A program made the translations under genes and the position numbers. A stretch of DNA of 14,223 nucleotides from an uncultured Collinsella sp. (GTDB lineage Bacteria; Actinomycetota; Coriobacteriia; Coriobacteriales; Coriobacteriaceae), in contig CAKUHM010000016.1 of the NCBI GenBank assembly GCA_934655835.1, positions 1 through 14,223 on the forward strand. The letters run 5' to 3'. Under the pieces are notes generated by a model that was given only the letters and a program-made list of their open reading frames with translations, had not been told where the DNA came from and searched no databases. Shown in pieces: positions 1 through 7,907 of the stretch (position 1 is the first letter of the stretch; every line of letters starts with the position of its first letter).

Positions 1-1699
1 AGATGCGATCGGCATACGTGCGGAACAGGTCGGGGTAGCTCGTAAGCATCGTCAACAGCTCGCGCTCCCCTGCCAAGGACTTGCGCTCAAGATCAGTAAG
101 AACCATCGGCGCCGCCGCAGCCGGTGCGCCCGAACCGTCAGCCACAGGCACAGCACCCATACCATCAGGCACGTCGATCGGCGGAAGATCGTCGACGACC
201 TCCACGGGCGCGGCACCGTAGGCATCGAGCGGGACATAGTCGTACGGCTCTTCTTCGACCGGAGCGGACACCGGCGGCGTGGCGCCCGACACCCAAGCGC
301 CGCGGGACGCGCCCTGCGAACCAGTCGCCCGACCGCCCGCGCCACCAGAGCGCTCGGCCTGCGCCCGCTGGCGCTCATAGTTCTGCTCGCGGCGGCGCTC
401 GGCATCCTCGCGCTTGGCGACATCGCGAAAAACGAGGCCCGAGCTCGCGCGCACCGTCTCCAGATCCAAGCCAAGCAGGTCGGCAATCTGGATAAAGTAC
501 GTATCGATCATGTAGCTGTCGCGCAGCGGATAGATAAGTGTGAGCGCATCCTCGAGTGCCTTGGCACGACCGCCCGGCGTGGTGATGTCGCTCGACTCCT
601 GCAGCGAACGGTAGACAAAGTCCATGAGGGGCTCGGCCGCATCGATGCGCGCCCGCAGCTCCTGGCCGCCATGCGCCGTGATGAACTCCATAGGATCGTT
701 GCCGTCGGGCAACACCACACAGCGCAGGTCCATCGAATCCTGCTCGATAAACTGAATCGCGCGGCGGGCGGCCTTTTGACCGGCAGCATCGCCGTCAAAC
801 ATATAGACGATGCGCTTTGCAAAACGGGTGAGCGTCTTCACATGATGCTCCGTCAGCGCCGTACCCAGCGTGGCGACAACATTTTTGATCCCCGCCTCCC
901 AACAGGCGATGCAATCGGTATAGCCCTCAACCACGATGGCGGTATCCTGCGCGACGATAAACTCCTTAGCCCAGTTAAAGCCGTAGAGGTTTCGCTTTTT
1001 ATGGAACACGCTCGTCTCGGCGGTGTTGAGGTACTTAGGCTGACCGTCGCCCATAATGCGACCGCCAAAGGCGATGTTGTGACCCTGCTCATCGAAGATG
1101 GGAAACATCACGCGGTCGTAAAAGCGATCAGCGAGCTGTCCACGCCCGCGGCTGACGGCCACGTTGGCGTCGATCATCTCTTGCGGGGTAAATCCCGCCT
1201 GGGACAGGTGCGACACCAGCGCATTGCGGCCCGGCGCAAAGCCCAAGCAGTAACGACGGCAGACATCGCCGCCCATGCCGCGGCTGGCAAAGTACTCGCG
1301 CGGGCGGCTGTCCTTACCGCGCATGAGCATGGTGTGGTAGAACTGCGCCGTCTCGGCACATAGGTCATAGATACGGGCACGCTTGGTACCACGTTCGCGG
1401 CGATCACCGGTATCATGCAGCTCAATGCCGGCACGATCGGCCAGATAGCGAATCGACTCAGGAAAACTCAGGTTCTCGCGCTTCATAATGTAGGTGAAGA
1501 CGTCGCCGCCCTCGCCGCAACCAAAGCAGTGCCACACCTGCGTGGCGGGGATAATGTGAAACGACGGCGTCTTTTCGCCATGGAAGGGGCAGCAACCCCA
1601 AAACTCATGGCCACGGGGCTTGAGCTCAACCGTTTCCTGCACGATGGCAACCAAGTCTGACGCAGCGCGCACCTGGTCTTTCTCCTCATCGCTAATCAC
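1..1699 (-). CDS. dnaG: DNA primase DnaG, C-terminus cut by the window edge
   Basis: DnaG makes the RNA primers for replication at the fork, working with the replicative helicase. About 566 codons are visible and the frame is open to the left edge, so only the end of the helicase-interaction domain is missing. The N-terminal zinc-binding domain shows C37, H40, C58 and C61 in the typical CPFHGEKTPSF and HCFGCG contexts. The TOPRIM catalytic core has EGYTD (E258) and DGDAAG (D302, D304). Residues about 431-530 are an Ala/Pro/Gly/acidic linker, and the last visible residues (ERELLTMLTSYPDLF) look like the start of the C-terminal helical domain. The start is GTG at 1699-1697: an in-frame stop lies three codons upstream, and a GGGGGTGAG stretch serves as ribosome binding site. 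It overlaps the ribF stop by 8 nt (GTGATTAG), so translation is probably coupled. The identification is very secure. Confidence 0.97.
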   Translation of the reverse strand, partial: MISDEEKDQVRAASDLVAIVQETVELKPRGHEFWGCCPFHGEKTPSFHIIPATQVWHCFGCGEGGDVFTYIMKRENLSFPESIRYLADRAGIELHDTGDRRERGTKRARIYDLCAETAQFYHTMLMRGKDSRPREYFASRGMGGDVCRRYCLGFAPGRNALVSHLSQAGFTPQEMIDANVAVSRGRGQLADRFYDRVMFPIFDEQGHNIAFGGRIMGDGQPKYLNTAETSVFHKKRNLYGFNWAKEFIVAQDTAIVVEGYTDCIACWEAGIKNVVATLGTALTEHHVKTLTRFAKRIVYMFDGDAAGQKAARRAIQFIEQDSMDLRCVVLPDGNDPMEFITAHGGQELRARIDAAEPLMDFVYRSLQESSDITTPGGRAKALEDALTLIYPLRDSYMIDTYFIQIADLLGLDLETVRASSGLVFRDVAKREDAERRREQNYERQRAQAERSGGAGGRATGSQGASRGAWVSGATPPVSAPVEEEPYDYVPLDAYGAAPVEVVDDLPPIDVPDGMGAVPVADGSGAPAAAAPMVLTDLERKSLAGERELLTMLTSYPDLFRTYADRI

Positions 1700-2699
1700 G
1701 GATGCTCACCCCCTGCTCACCCAAGTTGTGACGGATATCGTCAATGTTACCCTCAACGGTCGCAATCAACTCATCGAGGGACTCGAACACGCGCGACGGG
1801 CGCAGCCAGCGCGTAAACGCCAGCGAAACGGAAGCGCCGTACAGATCGCCCGTATAACCAATTAAGTTAGCCTCCAGATGCGCCGAGGCGGCATCGTCGG
1901 CATACGTCGGAGGCAGACCCACGTTAACGGCAGCGGGCCATACGGTATCGTCAACCAGCACCAAGCCCTCGTAGACGCCATCGGCAGGCACTTGAATGCC
2001 GTCGGGCACCTGGATGTTTGCCGTGGGAAAACCCATGTCGGAGCCTTCATGACGGCCGCGAATAACACCGCCGCGCACCATATACGGGCGGCCGAGTAAC
2101 TCAGCAGCAAGCTCCACATGGCCCTGTCCCAGCTCATGACGAATGCGGGTGGCGCAAATGGTCTCACCGCCCTCGCAAAGCAAGTCGTGCCCGTATACGT
2201 CAACGCCGCGCTCGGCACCCCAGGCGCGCATCTCGGCAACACTAGAAGCACCGCCACGACCCAGCCTAAAGTCGCTGCCAACGCGAATCGATCGAATGTC
2301 GACCAGGCGCGACACCAGCGAGAGAAAATCAACATGGTCAAGCGCCGCAACCTCAGGCGTAAAGGGAACGGCCACCACCGCATCGACCCCGGTTTGAGCC
2401 AGGGCATGCAGACGGTCGGCCGTCGTCATCAATTTTTGAGCGGGCGAAGGGCTCACCACGACGTCCGGGTCGGGATCGAAGGTAACTACGAACGCCTTAC
2501 AGCCATGGGCACGGGCATCACGGACAAGCGCCGCAATGAGCTCCTGGTGTCCACGGTGCACGCCATCGAACACGCCAATGGCGATCGAGGCAGCACCCAG
2601 GTGCTCACACTCATCAAACGCATCGGCAGTAACGATGCGAGCCTCGTCCGACTCGCCCGCGAAAAAAATACGCGCGAGCTCGTGAGCGGACAACATCAT
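1692..2699 (-). CDS. ribF: bifunctional riboflavin kinase / FAD synthetase RibF
   Basis: RibF phosphorylates riboflavin to FMN and adenylylates FMN to FAD in the cytoplasm. The 335-residue product has the N-terminal nucleotidyltransferase domain with GVFDGVHRGH at residues 42-51 (the HxGH-type nucleotide site), then GSDFRLGRGG and an ATRIRHEL segment. The C-terminal flavokinase domain contains MGFPTANI near residue 222 and an ADGVYEG segment. About 35 residues precede the nucleotidyltransferase core. The start at 2699 is the first of two adjacent ATG codons; it overlaps the truB stop as ATGA, which supports coupled translation. The second ATG (2696) cannot be excluded. The gene is followed by dnaG with an 8-nt overlap. 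ribF next to truB in a rimP-nusA-infB-rbfA operon is a common bacterial arrangement. Confidence 0.96.
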   Translation of the reverse strand: MMLSAHELARIFFAGESDEARIVTADAFDECEHLGAASIAIGVFDGVHRGHQELIAALVRDARAHGCKAFVVTFDPDPDVVVSPSPAQKLMTTADRLHALAQTGVDAVVAVPFTPEVAALDHVDFLSLVSRLVDIRSIRVGSDFRLGRGGASSVAEMRAWGAERGVDVYGHDLLCEGGETICATRIRHELGQGHVELAAELLGRPYMVRGGVIRGRHEGSDMGFPTANIQVPDGIQVPADGVYEGLVLVDDTVWPAAVNVGLPPTYADDAASAHLEANLIGYTGDLYGASVSLAFTRWLRPSRVFESLDELIATVEGNIDDIRHNLGEQGVSIRD

Positions 2700-3628
2700 C
2701 GAACACCGCCGATGGCCTGCGGAAACACGTGCTCCATGACAAAGCGGCCACTCTCAATGCGGGCGAGCGCCTTAAGTCCCCCATCGAGCACCAACGCAAA
2801 AGGCGACTTCGAGGTATCGAAATCGGCAAGCGCACGCTCAACGGGAATGCGTCGGCCGCAGAGCAGATCGTCGGCAAGATTGCCAGGCAAGTCAACACGC
2901 GTGGCGCCCAGGGCCGCAATGGGATCCAGGGCAAAGCCAGCCGCGGACTCGGGAGAAAGCTCCTCCACCGCATGACAGGCGCCAATGGAAACAACACCGG
3001 AGGCCGTGCGGCGCAGCGCGGAAATGTGCGCGGCGCTCTCGCAGGCGCGGCCCAAGTCGCGAGCGAGCGCACGGATATAGGTGCCCTTGCTCACCGAGAA
3101 CGCCACGGTCCACACACACGTATCACCTTCGCCTCCCACGGCGATCAGGTCGGCGGCATAGACCTCGACGGGGCGCGGAGGTAGGTCCACCGCATTGCCC
3201 TCGCGAGCAGACTTGTAGGCGCGAACGCCATTGACCGAGATAGCCGAAAACGCCGGCGGCACCTGCATCTGCGGACCCAGCATGGCGGCCAAGCGCTCAC
3301 GGGCATAGGCAGGATCGCGGAGCTCGTTGGCAACAGCCGCCGTGCGGACCGCCTCGCCCTCCGCATCATCGGTATTGGTCTCGGCGCCAAACGAAATGTC
3401 GGCGACATAGCTTTTGGTATCGAGGGTTAGCATGCCCAGCAGACGGGTGGCCTGGCCCACGCCCACCACCATGACACCCGATGCCATGGGGTCGAGCGTG
3501 CCGGCATGGCCGACGCGCCGCTCATGGAGGGCGCGTCGGCAATGCGAAACCACGTCGTGGGACGTGCAGCCCACCGGCTTATCGACGGCGAGCAGCATAT
3601 TCAGTTGAGAAGGCGTACGACGAGCCAT
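2696..3628 (-). CDS. truB: tRNA pseudouridine-55 synthase TruB
   Basis: TruB isomerises uridine 55 in the T-loop of tRNAs to pseudouridine. The 310-residue product begins with the family's DKPVGCTSHDVV segment and carries the catalytic motif GHAGTLDPMASG, with D46 as the predicted nucleophile. KSYVADISFGAETNTDDAEG and the VPPAFSAISVNGVRAYK segment follow, both typical of TruB. The C-terminal portion after about residue 240 is the variable, probably PUA-like RNA-binding end. The ATG at 3628 is preceded by GGATGG as a plausible ribosome binding site, 15 nt after the stop of the DHH gene. The 3' end overlaps ribF by 4 nt. Length and motif content are normal. Confidence 0.96.
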   Translation of the reverse strand: MARRTPSQLNMLLAVDKPVGCTSHDVVSHCRRALHERRVGHAGTLDPMASGVMVVGVGQATRLLGMLTLDTKSYVADISFGAETNTDDAEGEAVRTAAVANELRDPAYARERLAAMLGPQMQVPPAFSAISVNGVRAYKSAREGNAVDLPPRPVEVYAADLIAVGGEGDTCVWTVAFSVSKGTYIRALARDLGRACESAAHISALRRTASGVVSIGACHAVEELSPESAAGFALDPIAALGATRVDLPGNLADDLLCGRRIPVERALADFDTSKSPFALVLDGGLKALARIESGRFVMEHVFPQAIGGVR

Positions 3629-3643
3629 GTACCATCCAAAAAG

Positions 3644-4687
3644 TTAAAGCTCGACGGTCACCGAAGCGGGATCCTCCCCTACCAGCTCGGCCAGCATGGG
3701 AAGTGCCACGGTGAGCGTCTCGAGAATCGTTCCGTTGTTGGAGAAACCGGCGGCGGCGGGATGTCCGCCTCCGCCAAAAGCAGCAGCGATCTCGGACACG
3801 TTGAGGTCGCCCTTGGAGCGCAGGTTGCCGCGCACCTTGGTATCGCCTTCAATGCCCTTCAGGAACAGGCAGACCTCGACGCCCATCACCGAGCGCACCA
3901 CGTCAACTAGGCCGTCGCACTCATCCGAGGTGACACCGCAAGCCTCAAGGTCACTCTGGTACGCGTAACTATACGCGACGCGCCCGTGGGCCACCGTCTT
4001 GATGCGGCCCATAACGATGGACTTGAGGTGCAAAAACTCAACGCGCATGCTCTGGTAGACCTCGAGTGCCACACGCGCCGGATCGGCACCGTGGGCAACC
4101 AGACGCGAAGCTGCGTGGAACGCGGCGGCATCGGCGTTTTGGTACTGAAAACGGCCGGTATCGGTAACCAAACCACACAGCAGGCAAGTCGCAACGCCAT
4201 CACGTGCGACAATGCCGCAATTGTCCAAGAAGCGGTCGATGATCATGGCGCAGGCTGCAGCTTCGACGCGCCTCAGGCTGAGCTCGGCAAACTCCTCGCG
4301 CGCCGGATGGTGATCGAAGCACACCACATGCTTGGAGCGACGAAGCACCTCGGCGGAATTATTGAGACGCTCGACGACCGGCACGTCCACCGAGATGAAC
4401 AGGTCCGGATTGCCGGTGTACGCAGATGCCGGCACCAGGCGATCGGCACCCTCCATAAAGCGGTAGATGCGCGGAACCGGGTCATCGTCTGCCAGCAGCA
4501 GCGCAATGTCCTTGTTGGGGAAAAACTTCATAAGCGAGAGGCCCAGACCCAACACGGAGCCCAGGGCGTCGCCATCGGGAGAAGTGTGTCCCGAAATCGC
4601 AATGGAGGACGCACCCTCGATGAGCTCGAGGATGCGTCGCTGAATATCTGCAGACTCGCACGAGGCGAGGTCGGCGGAATTAGTCAT
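3644..4687 (-). CDS. nrnA: DHH-family oligoribonuclease / pAp phosphatase (NrnA-type)
   Basis: This is a 347-residue DHH phosphoesterase. Family members degrade 2-5-nt RNA fragments and dephosphorylate 3'-phosphoadenosine 5'-phosphate, using two metal ions. Visible motifs are HTSPDGDALGS (H34, D38, D40), SVDVP (D101), the name-giving DHH at residues 125-127, TDTGRFQ, and a C-terminal DHHA1 domain with GGGGHPAAAG around residues 306-315. The length fits NrnA. The ATG at 4687 overlaps the rbfA stop by 8 nt (ATGACTAA), indicating coupled translation. A place between rbfA and truB is usual for this family in Gram-positive and actinobacterial operons. The exact substrate preference (nano-RNA, pAp or cyclic dinucleotide intermediates) cannot be told from sequence, so the symbol is by family and context. 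Confidence 0.9.
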   Translation of the reverse strand: MTNSADLASCESADIQRRILELIEGASSIAISGHTSPDGDALGSVLGLGLSLMKFFPNKDIALLLADDDPVPRIYRFMEGADRLVPASAYTGNPDLFISVDVPVVERLNNSAEVLRRSKHVVCFDHHPAREEFAELSLRRVEAAACAMIIDRFLDNCGIVARDGVATCLLCGLVTDTGRFQYQNADAAAFHAASRLVAHGADPARVALEVYQSMRVEFLHLKSIVMGRIKTVAHGRVAYSYAYQSDLEACGVTSDECDGLVDVVRSVMGVEVCLFLKGIEGDTKVRGNLRSKGDLNVSEIAAAFGGGGHPAAAGFSNNGTILETLTVALPMLAELVGEDPASVTVEL

Positions 4688-5090
4688 CTAAAGCTGCCTC
4701 CTGGGCGGCGTCCGCTATCGGATAGCCGTCCTCGTCCTTTTCGATCGCAAGCGTGGCGGGAACGTTTTCCAGCGCACGCGTGATGCGCTCGGCCTCATCG
4801 GTCGAACGATCGATGCGAAAATCGAGCTCGGGCGTGACACGCCAATCGAGCGAGCGGGCCAACAGGCTGCGAATGCGGCCCTTGGCGCTGGCGAGCGCCT
4901 CCATGACCTCGTCGTAGCGGCTCGCATCGCACGACACGAACACGCGCGCGAACGAACGGTCCACCGCGACCTCGACCGCGGTCAAAGTAACCAGGTCGAG
5001 ACGCGGATCGGAAACCTCAAAGAGCAGGATATAACCAAGCTTCTCGCGAAGCTGCTCGCCCAGACGGCGGGTTGCCTGCGTTTGCTTCAT
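4680..5090 (-). CDS. rbfA: 30S ribosome-binding factor RbfA
   Basis: RbfA is a small KH-like protein that assists late maturation of the 30S subunit and 16S rRNA 5'-end processing. The 136-residue product starts MKQTQATRRLGEQLREKL, followed by FEVSDPRLDLVTLTAVEVAVD and ARVFVS, the classic RbfA core. The C-terminal third is the helix with TPELDFRIDRSTDEAERI and an acidic tail. The start chosen is ATG at 5090, 11 nt after the infB stop, with a GGGGGT stretch upstream. The same frame stays open further upstream inside infB, but that extension is arginine-rich and shadows infB codons, so it was discarded. The 3' end overlaps the DHH gene by 8 nt. Confidence 0.94.
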   Translation of the reverse strand: MKQTQATRRLGEQLREKLGYILLFEVSDPRLDLVTLTAVEVAVDRSFARVFVSCDASRYDEVMEALASAKGRIRSLLARSLDWRVTPELDFRIDRSTDEAERITRALENVPATLAIEKDEDGYPIADAAQEAALDD

Positions 5091-5101
5091 AGCGCTACCC
5101 C

Positions 5102-7816
5102 CTACTCGGTACGGGCAACCTGGTCGATGCGGTAACCCTCGATCTGGTCGCCGGGCTTGATGTCCTGGAAGTTCTCCAGGCCAATGCCGCCCTCGGAACC
5201 GCTCTTGAGGCTCTTGGCCTCGTCCTTGTAGTGGCGCATCGAGGCGATCTTGCCGTTGAAGACCACGATGCCGTCGCGCACCAGGCGCACGGAATCGGTC
5301 GCGGCGATCTCGCCCTCTTCGACGCGGACACCGGCGGCGATACCGACTTTGGGCACCTTGAAGGTGTCCAGAACGGTCGCGGTACCCGTGGAGACCTCGA
5401 CCTCGGTGGGCTTGAGCATGCCGATACGGGCAGCGTCGAGCTCCTCGAGGCACTTGTAGATGACGTCGTAGCAACGGATCTCGACGCCCTCGCGCTCGGC
5501 GGCGGAGCGGGCCTTACCGTCGGGACGGACGCCAAAGCCGATGATGATGGCGTTGGAGGCGTCGGCCAGGACGACGTCGGTCTCGTTGATGGCACCAACG
5601 GCGGAGTGGATCGTGTTGATGCGGACCTCGGACTGATCCATCTTGTCGAGCGAGTCCTGAAGGGCCTCGATGGAACCCTGGACGTCGGCCTTGATGATCA
5701 GGTTGAGCTCCTTGACCTCGGCGTCGGCGATGGTCTCGAAGAGGTTCTCGAGCGTCACGTGCTTCACGCGGCTCTGCTCCTCGATACGGGCCTTGAGCGA
5801 ACGCTCGTCGGCCAGGGCGCGAGCCTCGCGCTCGTCCTCGAACACGCGGAACTCGTCGCCGGCGTTAGGGACGGACTGCAGGCCCAAGATCTCGACGGCG
5901 TCGGAAGGACCGGCCTCGGTGACGGCGTTGCCCTTGGGGTCGAGCATGGCGCGGACGCGGCCATAGGTGAGGCCAGCGACCAGCGTGTCGCCCACGTGCA
6001 GGGTACCGCGGGTCACGAGCACGGTAGCGACCGAGCCGCGGCCCTTGTCGAGCTTAGCCTCGAGGACGTTGCCGGAGGCAAAGGTGTCCGGGTTGGCCTT
6101 AAGCTCGAGCACGTCAGCCTGGAGCAGCACGGTCTCCAGAAGGTCGTCGATACCGATCTTCTGCTTGGCCGAGATGTTGACGAACATGTTCTGTCCGCCC
6201 CACTCCTCGGGGATGATGCCGTACTCGGTGAGCTCCTGGCGCACGCGATCGGGGTTGGCGCCCGGCTTATCGATCTTGTTGACGGCAACGACGATGGGAA
6301 CGCCGGCGGCCTTGGCGTGGTTGATCGACTCGATGGTCTGAGGCATGACGCCGTCGTCGGCAGCCACGATCAGAATGACGATGTCGGTCACCTTGGCGCC
6401 GCGGGCACGCATGGCCGTAAAGGTCGCGTGACCGGGGGTATCGATGAAGGTGATCTTGCGGTCGTTGATCATGACCTGCGAAGCGCCGATGGCCTGCGTA
6501 ATGCCGCCCGCCTCGCCGGCAGCGACGCCGGTGTGACGGATGGCGTCGAGCAGCGACGTCTTACCGTGGTCGACGTGGCCCATGACGGTGACGACCGGGG
6601 CGCGGGGCTTAAGGTCGGCGGGATCGTCGTAGAACGAGAAGGTGTTCTCCTCCTCGGGGGTGATGATCTTGATCTGACGGCCCAGGTCGTCGGCAACGAG
6701 CTCGACGAGGTCGTCGGACATGGACTGCGTCATGGTAAGCGGCGTGCCCAGCAGGAACAGGCGCTTGATGATGTCGTTGGCCGGAACGTCGAGCGCCTCG
6801 GCGAGCTCCTGGACGGTAACGCCCTGGGAAACCTTGATGGCGTCGAGCTCCTCGGGGTTCACGCCCTGGGCCAGCGCCTCCTCTATCTTGCGCTCCTCCT
6901 GAGCCTTGGCAGCCTCGCGCTCGCGCTTCTCCTTGCGCTTCTTGCGGCGACCGGTGGACTCGCGAGAGGCCTCCTCGACGGCAGCACGAGCCTCCTCGAG
7001 CACCTTCTCGCGGCTGTACTCCTCGGCCTCGCGAGCCATGCGGCTATAGTGGTCCTCTTCGTTGTTGTGACCGCCCTTGCGCTTCTTGCCCTTGCCCTGC
7101 TTGTCGGGGTTGGGGAAGTCCATGCCGGCAGCGACGTTGTTGCTGGCGTTGGTGCGATGGCTGTGCGGACGGCTCTCGGAGGCGTTGCGCTCGGAGTTGT
7201 TGTCGGAAGCGTTGCGATCGTTACGACGGCCACCACGGCGGTCGTTATTGCCGCCACGACGGTTACCGCGCTCGGCGGCGCGCTCGGCCTTGGCCTTGTC
7301 CTCAGCGTCCTTCTTCTCCTTGAGCACGGTCTCCTGTGCGGCGATCTGGTCGAGCAGCGAACGGAAGCGCGAACCGGAGTCGGAAGCGGGAACGGCGCGG
7401 CGCTGGGCCTCGCGAGCAGCCTCCTCCTTCTCGCGGGCAAGGCGCTCCTGCTCGGCCTTCTTCTTGGCCTCGGCCTCGGCGCGGGCTGCCTCCTCGGCAG
7501 CCTGGGCTGCGGCAAACTGGCGGCGCTCCTCCTCGCGTGCCTTCTCGGCGGCGATGCGCTCGCGCTCGGCCTCGGCGGCGCGGGCGGCCTCCTCAGCGGC
7601 AGCTGCCTGCTCCTCGGCTTGCTTGGCGGCCTCGACTTCCTGAGCGCGGGCCTCGATCACCGAGGCAAGCTGCTTGCGGACCATGGCGACATAGGCGTCC
7701 TCCAAGGTGGAGGAAGCGGACTTAGCGGGAATCTTCATATCGGCGAGATGACCCATCAGTTCCTTGGAGGTCATGCCGAACTCTTTGGCCAGGGTGGACA
7801 CACGGACTTTTGCCAT
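5102..7816 (-). CDS. infB: translation initiation factor IF-2
   Basis: IF-2 is the GTPase that brings initiator tRNA to the 30S subunit and promotes subunit joining. The 904-residue protein begins with an IF2_N module (MAKVRVSTLAKEFGMTSKEL). A long Ala/Glu/Lys/Arg charged helical stretch (about 55-180) follows, then an Arg/Asn/Gly/Ser-rich segment (about 182-229), a second charged stretch, and a second IF2_N-like module around 328-385 (VTVQELAEALDVPANDIIKRL). The GTPase domain has GHVDHGKT at 413-420, DTPGH at 459-463, NKID at 513-516 and an ISAK motif, followed by the beta-barrel and C-terminal initiator-tRNA-binding domains. The ATG at 7816 has AGGTGA six nt upstream. Shorter internal-start isoforms, known in other bacteria, cannot be judged here. 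rbfA follows 11 nt downstream. Confidence 0.98.
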   Translation of the reverse strand: MAKVRVSTLAKEFGMTSKELMGHLADMKIPAKSASSTLEDAYVAMVRKQLASVIEARAQEVEAAKQAEEQAAAAEEAARAAEAERERIAAEKAREEERRQFAAAQAAEEAARAEAEAKKKAEQERLAREKEEAAREAQRRAVPASDSGSRFRSLLDQIAAQETVLKEKKDAEDKAKAERAAERGNRRGGNNDRRGGRRNDRNASDNNSERNASESRPHSHRTNASNNVAAGMDFPNPDKQGKGKKRKGGHNNEEDHYSRMAREAEEYSREKVLEEARAAVEEASRESTGRRKKRKEKREREAAKAQEERKIEEALAQGVNPEELDAIKVSQGVTVQELAEALDVPANDIIKRLFLLGTPLTMTQSMSDDLVELVADDLGRQIKIITPEEENTFSFYDDPADLKPRAPVVTVMGHVDHGKTSLLDAIRHTGVAAGEAGGITQAIGASQVMINDRKITFIDTPGHATFTAMRARGAKVTDIVILIVAADDGVMPQTIESINHAKAAGVPIVVAVNKIDKPGANPDRVRQELTEYGIIPEEWGGQNMFVNISAKQKIGIDDLLETVLLQADVLELKANPDTFASGNVLEAKLDKGRGSVATVLVTRGTLHVGDTLVAGLTYGRVRAMLDPKGNAVTEAGPSDAVEILGLQSVPNAGDEFRVFEDEREARALADERSLKARIEEQSRVKHVTLENLFETIADAEVKELNLIIKADVQGSIEALQDSLDKMDQSEVRINTIHSAVGAINETDVVLADASNAIIIGFGVRPDGKARSAAEREGVEIRCYDVIYKCLEELDAARIGMLKPTEVEVSTGTATVLDTFKVPKVGIAAGVRVEEGEIAATDSVRLVRDGIVVFNGKIASMRHYKDEAKSLKSGSEGGIGLENFQDIKPGDQIEGYRIDQVARTE

Positions 7817-7837
7817 ATGACTTCACCTACCCTTTCT

Positions 7838-7852
7838 GGCACCTTGGGTGCC
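7838..7852 (-). promoter_or_regulatory. short perfect hairpin just upstream of the infB ribosome binding site
   Basis: A GGCACC-CAA-GGTGCC stem-loop (6-bp perfect stem, 3-nt loop on the minus strand) ends about ten nt before the AGGTGA ribosome binding site of infB. There is no U-run, so it is not a terminator. It could affect infB translation or act as a processing site; this is inference from position only. Confidence 0.45.
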
Positions 7853-7877
7853 TAGAGACTGAACGAGCGTGGGAGAT

Positions 7878-7898
7878 GCGCCGGGACCTGCCCGGCGC
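7878..7898 (-). promoter_or_regulatory. GC-rich hairpin in the nusA-infB gap
   Basis: GCGCCGGG-CAGGT-CCCGGCGC forms an uninterrupted 8-bp G/C stem with a 5-nt loop, starting about ten nt after the nusA stop. No U-tract follows, so a classical intrinsic terminator is unlikely. A pause, an RNase processing signal or a 3'-end stabiliser are possible. The 91-bp gap that contains it is the widest inside the operon. Confidence 0.5.
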
Positions 7899-7907
7899 GA
7901 CCGCGCG

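Noticed and set aside
5091..5474. Upstream extension of the rbfA frame into infB
   Set aside because: Arginine-rich shadow of infB codons. RbfA similarity begins exactly at ATG 5090.
5231..7855. An 874-codon open frame on the plus strand antisense to infB
   Set aside because: It mirrors infB codons, is dominated by Gly/Leu/Asp/Val low complexity, has no ribosome binding site, and is explained by the GC-rich third positions of the real gene.
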